A stretch of DNA of 64,000 nucleotides. Origin: Rhabdornis inornatus. Lineage: Eukaryota > Chordata > Aves > Passeriformes > Rhabdornithidae. Position 1 is the stretch's first letter. Every line of letters begins with the position of its first letter. The DNA lies in the NCBI GenBank assembly GCA_013397075.1, contig VWZS01000906.1:1-64000 (forward strand), read 5' to 3'. Positions 37,701 to 43,900 of the stretch are shown piece by piece. The position numbers and the translations under genes are program-made. The notes under the pieces are model-generated. The model saw only the letters and a list, made by a program, of their open reading frames with translations, was not told the DNA's origin and ran no database searches.

Positions 37701-40266
37701 AAAGGCCATATGGTGAGAGCTTCTAAGAAAAGGCACTGAAGCTTCACAAAAGAGTGTGTGATATAATAACAATCCTCAGCCTCCCTCAGAGGTCTAGCCG
37801 AGAATTTTCAAGCCCTAGAATTAGATCACCACGTTATTTAAATTTTTCAGTCCTGCATAAAATAGTGAGCACATGGCCACTGAGGTACTTACTCAGTCCA
37901 GTAGGCTTCCACAAGAAGGTGAGGGATAGTCATAGCCATACAATTGAGTAACACAGTGCATGTAATAATGGCAAGAAACAACGTGAATAGTAAGTTAAGG
38001 AAAAAAAAACTATGGTATAAAAACAAAGTTCATACAAGTCATTGATTTCCACACACAAAAACCACACAAACATTCAAATAATTCCTTTTCATTTGAATAT
38101 GCCCAGAACTTTTCATAATCTTCCAAAGAAACTTATAACAGAAGCACAAATTATCCTGAGCTGGAAGGGACCCACAAAGATCACTGAAATCCAATTCCCA
38201 TCCTTGCACAGGACCAATATCAAACCTTCTCAGGTGGGTAAAATTCATGTTTTAAATATAAAAATTAATTATCTGCATGTGGAGATGGTTTTGGAAGTTA
38301 GGGAACTAGTGGGACGTAACATGCTTGACATTTTCAGACATGTTCACCTAAAAAGAGCTATTTCCACTAATTGATAATTCCAAATAAAAGCAGGAAAAGC
38401 AGAAATGGAGGAACAGAATGACAGAAAATGACACAGAATATTTTAAGACTCAAATCGGGGAAACCAATGAAAGGATATGAATGGATCAGAATTTTAATTG
38501 CTGCTTTTCTGACTGGATTAAAAGGACCAAATATAAACAAGGCAGGTGTGGCAGCAAACCGGAAAATAGTCCTCCTTTTATTTAGCACCATAAAAGTCTA
38601 TTAAAAAAAGGATTAATTGTATATGAAACATTTAAATTAATTAGAAATTTCTGCAAAAATTACATGTTCAATTTTTCAAGTGTGCATCTAGAGCTATATC
38701 TAACTGCAGTTAGGAGTACAGCTTTCCTTTATTCTTACTTGGAGCTGTGACCTGATTATACACATTTTGAATGAAAGAGAGCAGCTCTATAGGAGTTCAT
38801 TATTGCCTGAGAGGAAGAAGCCATAATGGGAATGAATATGAAAAGCAAGTAATCATATTCACTTGGTCAAAATAATTAAATTACTACTCTGGGACTGTAA
38901 CAATGGTCTTAATACCTTATTCTTGGACAGTTTTAGAGGCTATAAGAGATTATTTAGACACACAAGATACGCATTGTGTAGCACTGCCAAAATCCTGGAC
39001 AAAGCAAAAATTTTAATTTTGAAATATCTTTGTATTGTCATGTAACACTGTAAATTCCCTCTAAGCTACCTTAAGGTCCATGCAGCTCAGCACTTTTGCC
39101 CTATAGTAAAAATGAAATCTCTTGAATATAAAACACAGTTTCCTAACTTTAATATAAATTTCTTCAACTCAATCAACCTTAGTTCCTCTTCATCAATAGC
39201 ATCACTTTGACTACTTTGAGAAAAAGGTATCTAGAAGATCAAAGTCTAAAGCATGTTCTGTGATAAAATCATTACATTCCAATATCTTGCTGGCATACAT
39301 TAAAACAGCAACTAGGACTGGATGGAACCTTCTGCTCTTCAGATCAAGTCTTCCTTGACAGTAGTAATAATTTAATATAAGAATTCAATTTAGAAGGGAT
39401 TCCTAGACTATCTTCTTTATACACTGCTACAGTCAGCATCACCAACCACTTTGGAATAGCATGGAGTATGTGCAATATAAATATGGAACAATAAACAAAG
39501 CCAGTGAGACATAAAGTTACAGAAAATTAATTCATAACAATGAAAAAACATGGGTTTGCTACACAGAGTAATGAAAGTATCTCAAATGTGTCTCCTTAAT
39601 TTGTATAGTATTTATAATCCTGTGAAAGCATCTGCAATTCTAGCGTGAACTGTTGGACAGGCACTGTTTACACAACAGGGAGTTCAGCCCCACAGGCATC
39701 AGAGAAACTACTCTGGAAAACAAAGCATTGCTAATCCCAGAATATATTTACTATTAAAGTGCACCAATCACATATTATCTTTTCATAATTAATTTTGATT
39801 CTTGACTGGAACTTAAAATACCTCTTCATTCCATAATGCAGAGCATACCTTAGAATTCCCCCCCAAAAGTTGTCAGTAATGTTCAAAGTTCTGTGTACAG
39901 AACAATCAAACCCCAGCACCTCCAGAACAGAGCTTTTACTATCCCTTAAGAGTTCAACAGGCAAAAATAAAAAAAAATGCTTTGGGAAGTTTTAACCTTG
40001 TGATCACTGTAGTATGGATCAAAATCCTCCAAGGGTTCCCCAACTAGCTCTGCAGGAATATCCCCATACAGAGATGGCAATGTTTTGCAGGTTTTCAAGT
40101 CAAGCTGAGGAGTAAGTTTTTTTTCAGCTCCTTGGTCCTTTTTCTTCCCTTTAACTTCATCTTTCTCCTTTTTTTTGTTGGCAATCCTTTCCTCGATTGC
40201 TGCCAAGGACTCGGGGGTGAATCGTCGAAAACTGTTAGTTTCTGATGACCAAAATGAGGCATCCAT
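9602..40266 (-). CDS. SCN11A: Voltage-gated sodium channel alpha subunit, SCN11A (Nav1.9)-like, complete, 26 coding exons
   Basis: Pore-forming alpha subunit that opens on depolarisation and passes Na+ across the plasma membrane of excitable cells. The reconstructed exons join to 5463 bp (1820 residues plus stop), all junctions in phase. Human Nav1.9 is 1791 residues and Nav1.8 is 1956. Four six-helix domains lie at about residues 130-410, 560-800, 1025-1316 and 1360-1610. Filter residues are D365, E751, K1256 and A1545. The C-terminus has an EF-hand-like part and an IQ motif (about 1740-1751). SCN11A is chosen because the 5' end faces WDR48, as in mammals, and because the ankyrin motif is degenerate as in Nav1.9. 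Some stretches (PAELVGEPLEDFDP, IQRAFRR) look more like Nav1.8 or Nav1.5, so SCN10A or an SCN10A/11A pre-duplicate type remains possible. No stop or frameshift breaks the gene. Introns not listed separately show nothing I recognise. Confidence 0.9.
12034..12298 (-). CDS. SCN11A: Channel coding exon 25, residues 1352-1440, domain IV S1-S3
   Basis: 265 bp (about 271 in relatives). Encodes NAFLGWLFDIVSHKAFEITT, S1 VIFICLNMIVMVAES, S2 FFVAVFTAECVMKILALR and S3 WNMFDFSVVILSIV. Acceptor CTCCACAG, donor GTAAGT, phase 1. Confidence 0.95.
13085..13189 (-). CDS. SCN11A: Channel coding exon 24, residues 1317-1351, inactivation gate (LFL)
   Basis: 105 bp, phase 0 at both ends. Encodes LGGKDLFLTEEQKKYYNALK and KLGSKKPQKPIPRPS, the III-IV linker that plugs the pore in fast inactivation. 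The hydrophobic triplet is LFL (codons 13166-13174) where relatives have IFM; the central Phe is kept. The acceptor is AC (CTCTTTAC); the donor is GTGAGA. Confidence 0.96.
13190..15113 (-). other. U2-type AT-AC intron (channel intron 23)
   Basis: Starts ATAAGT and ends CTCTTTAC, between the domain III S6 exon and the inactivation-gate exon. This is the place of the U2-dependent AT-AC intron described in SCN4A (intron 21). Both flanking exons stay in frame only with these ends. Length 1924 bp; an open frame at 13679-14080 inside it is on the other strand and looks random. Confidence 0.93.
15114..15251 (-). CDS. SCN11A: Channel coding exon 23, residues 1271-1316, domain III S6
   Basis: 138 bp, the family length. 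Encodes INEQPKFEARLRMYAFF, S6 FVVFIIFGSFFMLNLFIGV and VISNFNQQRKK. Acceptor GTTTAAACAG. The exon is followed by ATAAGT, not GT, the AT donor of the conserved AT-AC intron at this point. Confidence 0.95.
15497..15550 (-). CDS. SCN11A: Channel coding exon 22, residues 1253-1270, domain III filter Lys
   Basis: 54 bp micro-exon, exact family length, phase 0 at both ends. Encodes ATFKGWMDIMYAAVDSRE; K1256 (codon 15539-15541) is the filter lysine that gives Na+ selectivity. Acceptor TTTCAG, donor GTATGT. Confidence 0.96.
16440..16694 (-). CDS. SCN11A: Channel coding exon 21, residues 1168-1252, domain III S5 and pore turret
   Basis: 255 bp. Encodes VVVNALFGAIPSIFNVLLVC, S5 VFWLLFNVLGVKWLGSRFW, a loop with NGT, and VNFDNVGMGYLALLQV ahead of the filter. 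Acceptor TCGTTCAG, donor GTAAGT. Confidence 0.95.
16833..16970 (-). CDS. SCN11A: Channel coding exon 20, residues 1122-1167, domain III S4
   Basis: 138 bp against 123 bp in relatives. Starts LSFVSWRLNSVSEDSSPCSS (S3 end and S3-S4 loop), then S4 LKSLRTLRALRPLRALSRF with all gating charges. The acceptor ATGAACACAG keeps phase and matches SLVSL of relatives. The extra length makes the S3-S4 loop about five residues longer. Donor GTAAAG. Confidence 0.85.
18034..18090 (-). mobile_element. Short CR1 3' tail in channel intron 19
   Basis: TTTGGTTTGGGTTGGAAGG then CCTTTAAGATCATTTAGTCC, the terminal part of a CR1 tail in reverse orientation. Confidence 0.7.
18423..18596 (-). CDS. SCN11A: Channel coding exon 19, residues 1064-1121, domain III S2-S3
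   Basis: 174 bp, exactly the family length. Encodes AFEDIHLQERRKVKIILDYA, S2 DKIFTYTFLMEMLLKWIAFG and S3 SWCLLDFIIVC. Acceptor AAATTCCAG, donor GTAAGT. Confidence 0.95.
20317..20471 (-). CDS. SCN11A: Channel coding exon 18, residues 1012-1063, domain III S1
   Basis: 155 bp, exactly the family length. Encodes the cysteine-rich CCVECFPCCVVDIT, WWNFRKTCYRIVNHSGFEYF and S1 MVFMIVLSSAAL. Acceptor TCTCTTTTCAG, donor GTAAAT. Confidence 0.95.
21108..21222 (-). CDS. SCN11A: Channel coding exon 17, residues 974-1012, II-III linker
   Basis: 115 bp, phase 0 to 1, like the ~121 bp SCN5A exon. Encodes KYHAVRSFSEASTVDPVALL and DCFAE; SEASTVD and DCFAE match SEGSTxD and DCFTE of relatives. Acceptor CTCCTTTGCAG, donor GTAGGA. 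The next codon is Cys where relatives have Gly. Confidence 0.88.
21640..21759 (-). CDS. SCN11A: Channel coding exon 16, residues 934-973, II-III linker; acceptor uncertain
   Basis: End is firm: HPKEEQKE then donor GTAATT. The start is less sure. The frame stays open upstream to ~21835, and the stronger-looking acceptor there (TGCCTTTCAAG) would break the phase with exon 15. I chose CATTTCGTGCAG at 21760, which is in phase, has a CTGAT branch-like motif and gives 40 residues. It corresponds to the 162 bp SCN5A exon 18. The peptide GDKLELREQWQNSKSFNQSS has no recognised motif. Confidence 0.55.
21867..21967 (-). mobile_element. CR1 3' tail in channel intron 15
   Basis: ACAGAATGATTTGGTGTTTG, GGCCTTAAAGACGATGC and CTGCCACGAGCAG match the CR1 tail seen at 6404, more diverged. 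Confidence 0.75.
23020..23472 (-). CDS. SCN11A: Channel coding exon 15, residues 783-933, domain II S6 end and II-III linker
   Basis: 453 bp, close to the 441 bp of the SCN5A counterpart and phase 0 at both ends as there. Starts VLNLFIALLLSSFNDGS (S6), then a long cytoplasmic linker. VPITAAEAYTNEGDD (23062-23103) sits where the ankyrin-G motif VPIAxGESD is found in most Nav channels, but keeps only VPI. Donor GTAAGG. Confidence 0.92.
24196..24549 (-). CDS. SCN11A: Channel coding exon 14, residues 665-782, domain II S4-S6 and pore with filter Glu
   Basis: 354 bp. Encodes LRIFKLAKSWPALNTLMKII (S4), S5 LTLVLAITVFIFAVVGMQIL, then the pore FRILCGEWIETMWECMEVAG with filter Glu (codon 24289-24291, residue 751). 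The S6 start ends in GNLV. Acceptor TTTACAG, donor GTGAGT. Confidence 0.95.
24848..25000 (-). CDS. SCN11A: Channel coding exon 13, residues 614-664, domain II S2-S3 and start of S4
   Basis: 153 bp against 174 bp in relatives. Encodes VFTLIFTVEMILKIIALDPY, YYFQRKWNVFDSVVVLIGLA and SFGTNLSPFRL. About seven residues of the S3-S4 region are missing, including the first gating arginine of S4 (family form VLRSFRLL). Sites are clean: acceptor CTTTCCAG, donor GTAATT. Confidence 0.92.
25123..25352 (-). CDS. SCN11A: Channel coding exon 12, residues 537-613, domain II S1 and part of S2
   Basis: 230 bp. Encodes NYLIWNCCPFWRAVKEKTKL, then S1 VDLLIMVCIILNTLFMAMEY. NYLIWNCCP matches KYLVWNCCP of human Nav1.9. 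The domain II loop then runs to CLSDQ. Acceptor CTGCCACCAG, donor GTAAGT. A longer open frame over part of this exon is in the wrong phase. Confidence 0.92.
25718..25820 (-). CDS. SCN11A: Channel coding exon 11, residues 503-537, domain I-II linker end
   Basis: 103 bp. Encodes RQILLSYEVSMDAINDPVRR followed by QRLMSAATILTD, matching the DPLQRQRALSAVSILT signature that ends the I-II linker in Nav1.9. The acceptor is TTTCTAACCAAAG. A CAG six bases downstream would also be in frame. Donor GTAAGT, phase 1. Confidence 0.87.
25821..29408. other. Large channel intron (intron 10), nothing recognised besides simple repeats
   Basis: 3.6 kb between the two I-II linker exons. Contains an AAAAC simple repeat at 25984-26011, a poly-T run near 26809, and a possible weak CR1 trace near 27418-27460. 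No further exon was found by eye. Confidence 0.6.
25984..26011. repeat. (AAAAC)n microsatellite
   Basis: Five or more AAAAC units in a row within intron 10. Confidence 0.9.
29409..29600 (-). CDS. SCN11A: Channel coding exon 10, residues 439-502, domain I-II linker
   Basis: 192 bp, phase 0 at both ends. Encodes a polar, Ser/Glu-rich cytoplasmic linker (MLAMEESSKALHAGSEMS through DRCHKKL). Low conservation is normal here. Support is from position, an open frame and clean sites (acceptor CCTGTTACAG, donor GTAAGT). Confidence 0.83.
30666..30860 (-). CDS. SCN11A: Channel coding exon 9, residues 374-438, domain I S6
   Basis: 195 bp. Encodes TIRTSGVSSVFFFMAVIFF, S6 FNLILAVVTMAYEEENRAT and the charged start of the I-II linker ending IIEKEQ. 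Acceptor CCTCACAG, donor GTTTGT (non-A at +3, acceptable). Confidence 0.94.
32036..32180 (-). CDS. SCN11A: Channel coding exon 8, residues 325-373, domain I pore with filter Asp
   Basis: 145 bp. Encodes TECPENYTCEKVG, FGYTSFDHFGWAFLSVFRL and MTQDYWERLYRQ. D365 is the first residue of the DEKA filter. The next residue is Tyr (codon 32057-32059), the position that sets tetrodotoxin affinity. The acceptor is GTGGTTAG, chosen because it alone keeps the phase. The donor is GTGGGT, a weaker site. Confidence 0.93.
32799..32865 (-). CDS. SCN11A: Channel coding exon 7, residues 303-325, domain I pore-loop turret
   Basis: Small 67 bp exon corresponding to the ~64 bp turret exon of relatives. Encodes VELCYRLEDSSEILLCGYSG; the LLCG stretch matches LLCGNSSD of Nav1.5/1.8. 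Acceptor TTTTTTTTCAG, donor GTAAGT. A second AG four bases downstream would hit a stop and is excluded. Confidence 0.86.
33495..33701 (-). CDS. SCN11A: Channel coding exon 6, residues 234-303, domain I S4-S5, S5 and turret
   Basis: 207 bp. Encodes LKIIVNSLVESVKKLVDVLI (S4-S5 linker) and S5 FCLSVFALIGLQLFMGNL, then the start of the extracellular loop (YNDSLCKDP, one possible N-glycosylation site). Acceptor TTTTCCTAG, donor GTAAAT. Confidence 0.93.
34549..34640 (-). CDS. SCN11A: Channel coding exon 5, residues 203-234, domain I S4 voltage sensor
   Basis: 92 bp. Encodes NVSVLRTFRVLRTLKAISVI with three arginines and a lysine at every third position, so the domain I sensor is intact. Acceptor TTTTACAG, donor GTAAGG. 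I saw no second, mutually exclusive copy of this exon in the flanking introns, unlike SCN1A, SCN2A, SCN5A and SCN8A. Confidence 0.94.
36706..36834 (-). CDS. SCN11A: Channel coding exon 4, residues 160-203, domain I S2-S3
   Basis: 129 bp, the family length. Encodes VFTAIYTTEILIKIVARGF (S2) and NEFTFLRDPWNCLDFCIII (S3). Acceptor CTCCTCAG, donor GTAAGT, phase 2 at both ends. Confidence 0.94.
37194..37253. repeat. Direct duplication, 25 bp unit, in channel intron 3
   Basis: AACAACAAAGATTTTATATA plus TTTAT occurs at 37194-37218 and again, unchanged, at 37229-37253. Confidence 0.9.
37893..37982 (-). CDS. SCN11A: Channel coding exon 3, residues 130-160, domain I S1
   Basis: 90 bp, as in relatives. 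Encodes LFLAIITCTVLLNCMAMT (S1) and the S1-S2 loop to YWTE. It is preceded by TTCCTTAAC, an exact U12 branch site, and by an AC acceptor (CTATTCAC). The donor is GTAAGT. Confidence 0.94.
   Translation of the reverse strand, partial: VVSCHYYMHCVTQLYGYDYPSPSCGSLLD
37983..38478 (-). other. U12-type AT-AC intron (channel intron 2)
   Basis: Starts ATATCCTTT, has the branch motif TTCCTTAAC 10-20 bases from the end, and ends in AC. These are the signals of the minor spliceosome, at the same place as the known AT-AC intron 2 of SCN4A and SCN8A. Length 496 bp. Confidence 0.95.
38152..38232 (-). mobile_element. CR1 3' tail in channel intron 2
   Basis: CTGAGCTGGAAGGGACCCAC, AAGATCACTGAAATCCAA and CTTGCACAGGACCAATATC match avian CR1 tails in reverse orientation. 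It sits inside the U12-type intron. Confidence 0.75.
38479..38597 (-). CDS. SCN11A: Channel coding exon 2, residues 91-130
   Basis: 119 bp, the usual length of this exon in the family. Encodes TFMVLNKRRTIFRF through GPFNPVRKAAIKILIHS, leading into domain I S1. The acceptor is TTTTTTTAATAG. The exon ends in phase 2 at CATTC, followed directly by ATATCCTTT, an exact U12-type AT-AC donor. Confidence 0.95.
39997..40266 (-). CDS. SCN11A: Channel coding exon 1, residues 1-90, N-terminus
   Basis: Starts MDASFWSSETNSFRRFTPES and ends DPYYSDHK before a GTTAAA donor, phase 0. The start context is good (A at -3, G at +4). The LDLKTCKTLPSLYGDIPAEL stretch is the conserved cytoplasmic N-terminus of the Nav1.8/1.9 group. 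An acceptor (TTGCCTCTAG) ends at 40295, so this exon should be joined to an upstream noncoding exon. Bases 40267-40294 are then 5' UTR. Confidence 0.92.
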
Positions 40267-40407
40267 TTTTCCTTCTGATGGTTTGTTTCCAATACTAGAG
40301 GCAACTTAAAAAGAAAGCCCTTGACAATTAGAAAATACCAGAAATAACACACAGTTTTAATATCTATTGGATGGATGATTTTTTACTTCTCTGAAACTCC
40401 GTGTCAA

Positions 40408-40437
40408 AATAAAATAAAATAGAATAAAATAGAGTGG
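40408..40437. repeat. (AAAAT)n-like simple repeat
   Basis: AAATAAAATAAAATAGAATA and following; next to the CR1 copy at 40480. Confidence 0.7.
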
Positions 40438-40479
40438 AATATGAATAGACTATTTAAATTTAAAAGAATCCACAATAAG

Positions 40480-40990
40480 CATCCAGCCCAACTGCCTGAC
40501 CAGTTTAGGGCTGATCATTGTAAGGCCTTGGGCACTGCCCAAGTGCCTCTTAGAGACTGACAAACCTGGGGCATCCATCTAGGAAGCCTGTTCCAGTGTT
40601 TGACCACCCTTTCGGCAAAGAAACGCTTCCTAATGTCCCATGCAAACCCCCTGCAGTGTGGCTTTGGACCATTCCCACATGAGAAGAGCTCAGCACCTTA
40701 TTCTCCATTTCCCCTCCTCAGGAAGCCATAGAGAGTGACAAGGTCACCCCTCAGCCTCCTTCTCCTCAAAGCAGACAAGCCCAAAGACCTCAGCAGCTCC
40801 GCTCAGGGCATTCCTTCCAGCCCTGCCACCAGCTTTGGTGCCTCTGGACACACTCAGGGACCTTCTCATCCTTCCTAAATTGCAGGGCCCAGAACTGCCC
40901 ACAGTGCTCCACATGAGGCCACACTAACACTGGACACAGCAGGACAATCAGTTCTTCTGACCAGCTTGTCCTGCTGTGTTTGAGACACCT
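40480..40990 (-). mobile_element. CR1 LINE fragment, about 500 bp
   Basis: Reverse-orientation CR1 3' region: CCAGCCCAACTGCCTGACC, TGTTCCAGTGTTTGACCACC, AAACGCTTCCTAATGTCC, CAAGGTCACCCCTCAGCCTC, CAGGGCCCAGAACTGCCCAC. The longest CR1 3' piece in the window, 0.2 kb upstream of the first coding exon of the channel. Confidence 0.92.
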
Positions 40991-43900
40991 AGGATATAAG
41001 GCAAAACCAGCCAGAAGTACATTGATTTTAAAGAATGAGTAATGAAAACAGACCCAATAAAGATCAACTACTTAATCTGGATCCACCCTGTGCGATTCAG
41101 GTTACAGGAGAGATAATTTTTCCCTTTGCCTTTCCAGCTTGGAAGCATGAAAATCACATCTCTATCACAAGTCTGACAATCATCTAATTGTCTCTCACTG
41201 TAGATTAAAGTATCAGCAGCCTTGCACCTCAGTTACTGCTCCTCTGTACTTCCTGGAAACAGGATTTAGTTCCACAGGTCCCACCTCTAAGGCTCATCAG
41301 ATCCATCCCCTCCAAGCTGAGCAAGGCCGACACTGAATTCAGCTCAAGGCTTTGTCCAGTTGCATTTTCAATTATTCTGTTTGAGGCTTAAATCCCTGAC
41401 AAAGGGGAAGGATGGCAATGAGAAGCACTGAGGTGACAAGACAAACCACTTTAAGTATCCATTTACTAATGCCTGAATTTACCACACTACTGTAGATGAC
41501 AGCAATTTACATGACACCAGTTCTCATCCACAGAAGATAGAGAAAATTTTGACCCATTACAGGATGATTTGTCCTTTGTGACTCATGTCAAAACTGTTTA
41601 CTTCCATTTAATAAACACTTTTGGTCACTGCCAAGTCTTTTTTAAAGACTCTGCATTTTTGATTGCTGAGGTCCAGCTCTGTTGCTACTTCTTGTGAGCT
41701 CACATGTGGCCATGTTAGAGAATCAATACCCTCTTGCAAAATTACAGCTCTCTTCTTTAGAGGCAGATATATTTATTTTGAAAGAATAAGCATGCAAGAA
41801 TGATTGTGCAATGATTTTGTTGGGGTTTATGGAACTTGTGAGGGTTTTTTTTTTTCTCCTTTGGGACTTTCCAAGTATGTTCAGATCTGATCAGGAACCG
41901 CAACTCAGAGATCAGAATTTACCATGGTAACAAAATGGAAGTATATAACCAAAGAACTGTTACTTTGCCAAACCACACAGACCCATTTCCAACCAAAAGC
42001 TCAAAAGTTAAATTGAAAATCAAGATGTTCTTTTTTTTTTTTCAATTTTTAATAATTCTAAGAATATCAATTTTATCTTCAAAGCAGTTTTAAGGACAAC
42101 AGAGAAACTCAGCTTTTAGGGAACTATGTCAACTGAAATAAATGAAGCAAAGAAAATGGTTTTAGCAAATAAAAACATAATTTTAGTATTAAGGATTTCA
42201 GAGCTGAATTTAAAAAAAAAAAAAAAGAGAGAGACAAAAGCATTGATCAAGGACAAAAAGATGCAACACATTCCCTTCAGCAACTGTGACCAGAAGTCAT
42301 AATTGGACAAACATTCATGGACATTCATGAGAGGATTTCTTCAGCAGACCTGTACCAGAAATTTACTTGTGCTCAGATGGAACAATAGACTTCTTGGCCT
42401 TTGATCAACAGCCAAATATTTATAGATTGTCACTTGGGTTAGGAAAAAGGAAGCTAAGAAGATGTAACCGAAAAATCCTTCCAATACAAAGGACTAAAAT
42501 TATACAAAAAAGACAGCGTGACTACTTGGAATTCCTGAAGCTCAGCTAAACTCAGCCACCTCACCATACACTGCTGAATTGGTCAATTTTTTAATGCAAG
42601 ACAGTGAGGTAAAGTGTTACTCTGAGAAATAATCTTAATTTTTGCACGGCACACACAAGTTTCCCCAGCAGGGGAAGATACAGAACAAGTTTTCTTAGTA
42701 GTAGCCTAGGCATGAGATTTATTCTAGAAACTGAGAGAAGAAACTTGAGGGTGTGACTATAAGTTAGTGCAAAGAAATTGCAGGTCAATATGTACTATGT
42801 CAATATGCTGCTGAGGCAGATGCAAGACTACAGTTCAGATCTGTTAATTTCCAGTACCGCTAATGAAAGAAATTTGCATTTAAATTAAATTAAGAGTTGA
42901 AAATCCTCCAACAGGTTTTGATATCTCTGTTTCTATAGTAGAGACCAGTCCATCTGTAACAGATACAAATGCACTGGTACCTTCATTTACAAAAGTACCA
43001 CTTTCTACAGGATCAGGGATGCATAAACACACCTTTAAATTCAACTTTTTCTTTCAAATTAAAGTGGAAATTACTTGGTTTTCTCATCTTGAGAGGAAGT
43101 TCATTCAGTGTACAAAGCTAGGCATTGAAGTTAGTCTTGCTGGCTTAAGGGTACTGCGAAAATGACAGTGAATACTTTTATGTCAAAACCCAAGGAATTC
43201 CAGATATTCTGATTAAATTTACTGAACAAATGACCTGCGAAGTACTAGAAACAGTACTAGAAACAGAGCAAAGAGTCATTACGTGAAACAGATACTGGGC
43301 ACTACTAAAGCACAATTTGCTACTAAAATTTCTTAAGATATAGGATTTTCAGACAATTTTCTAGAATAGCAAAGCAATGCCAAAAATGAGTCTATTAATA
43401 CAATATTTCAGAGACATTAATTACAAAATGCTTCCTGGGGTACTGACTAATCACTAGAGATTATAACTAACAAATTTAGACTTTTAGTTTGAAAAGCAAA
43501 ATACTAACTCAAGCCTTATATACAACTCCTTGATTTGGCTCCATTTTTATGAATTTCAGAACTCTGTTCAGCTCCCTAAAAGCACAGGGTTCCTTTTAAA
43601 TGCAGAAAGGCAATAGCTATCAAACTATTGCCAAAAGATATCCAACAAAAGTACAACTGAAACTGATAAAACTGCTTAGTAAAATCCTATCAAAGTCATA
43701 AGGGACATTTATGAGATGCTTCTCAAAATAGGAAAACTAGTAGGAATGTAAATATAAAAATGTTCTTATTTGTGTTTCAATCTAATTTTAGCACGGATTA
43801 TAACCAATTCTGAGTGCCAAATTACTTCTATCAACTCCCTTGTCAAGGGCCACCCACTGAATATTTCCTGTGACAACCGGAATCTGGAAAAAATAAAGAG

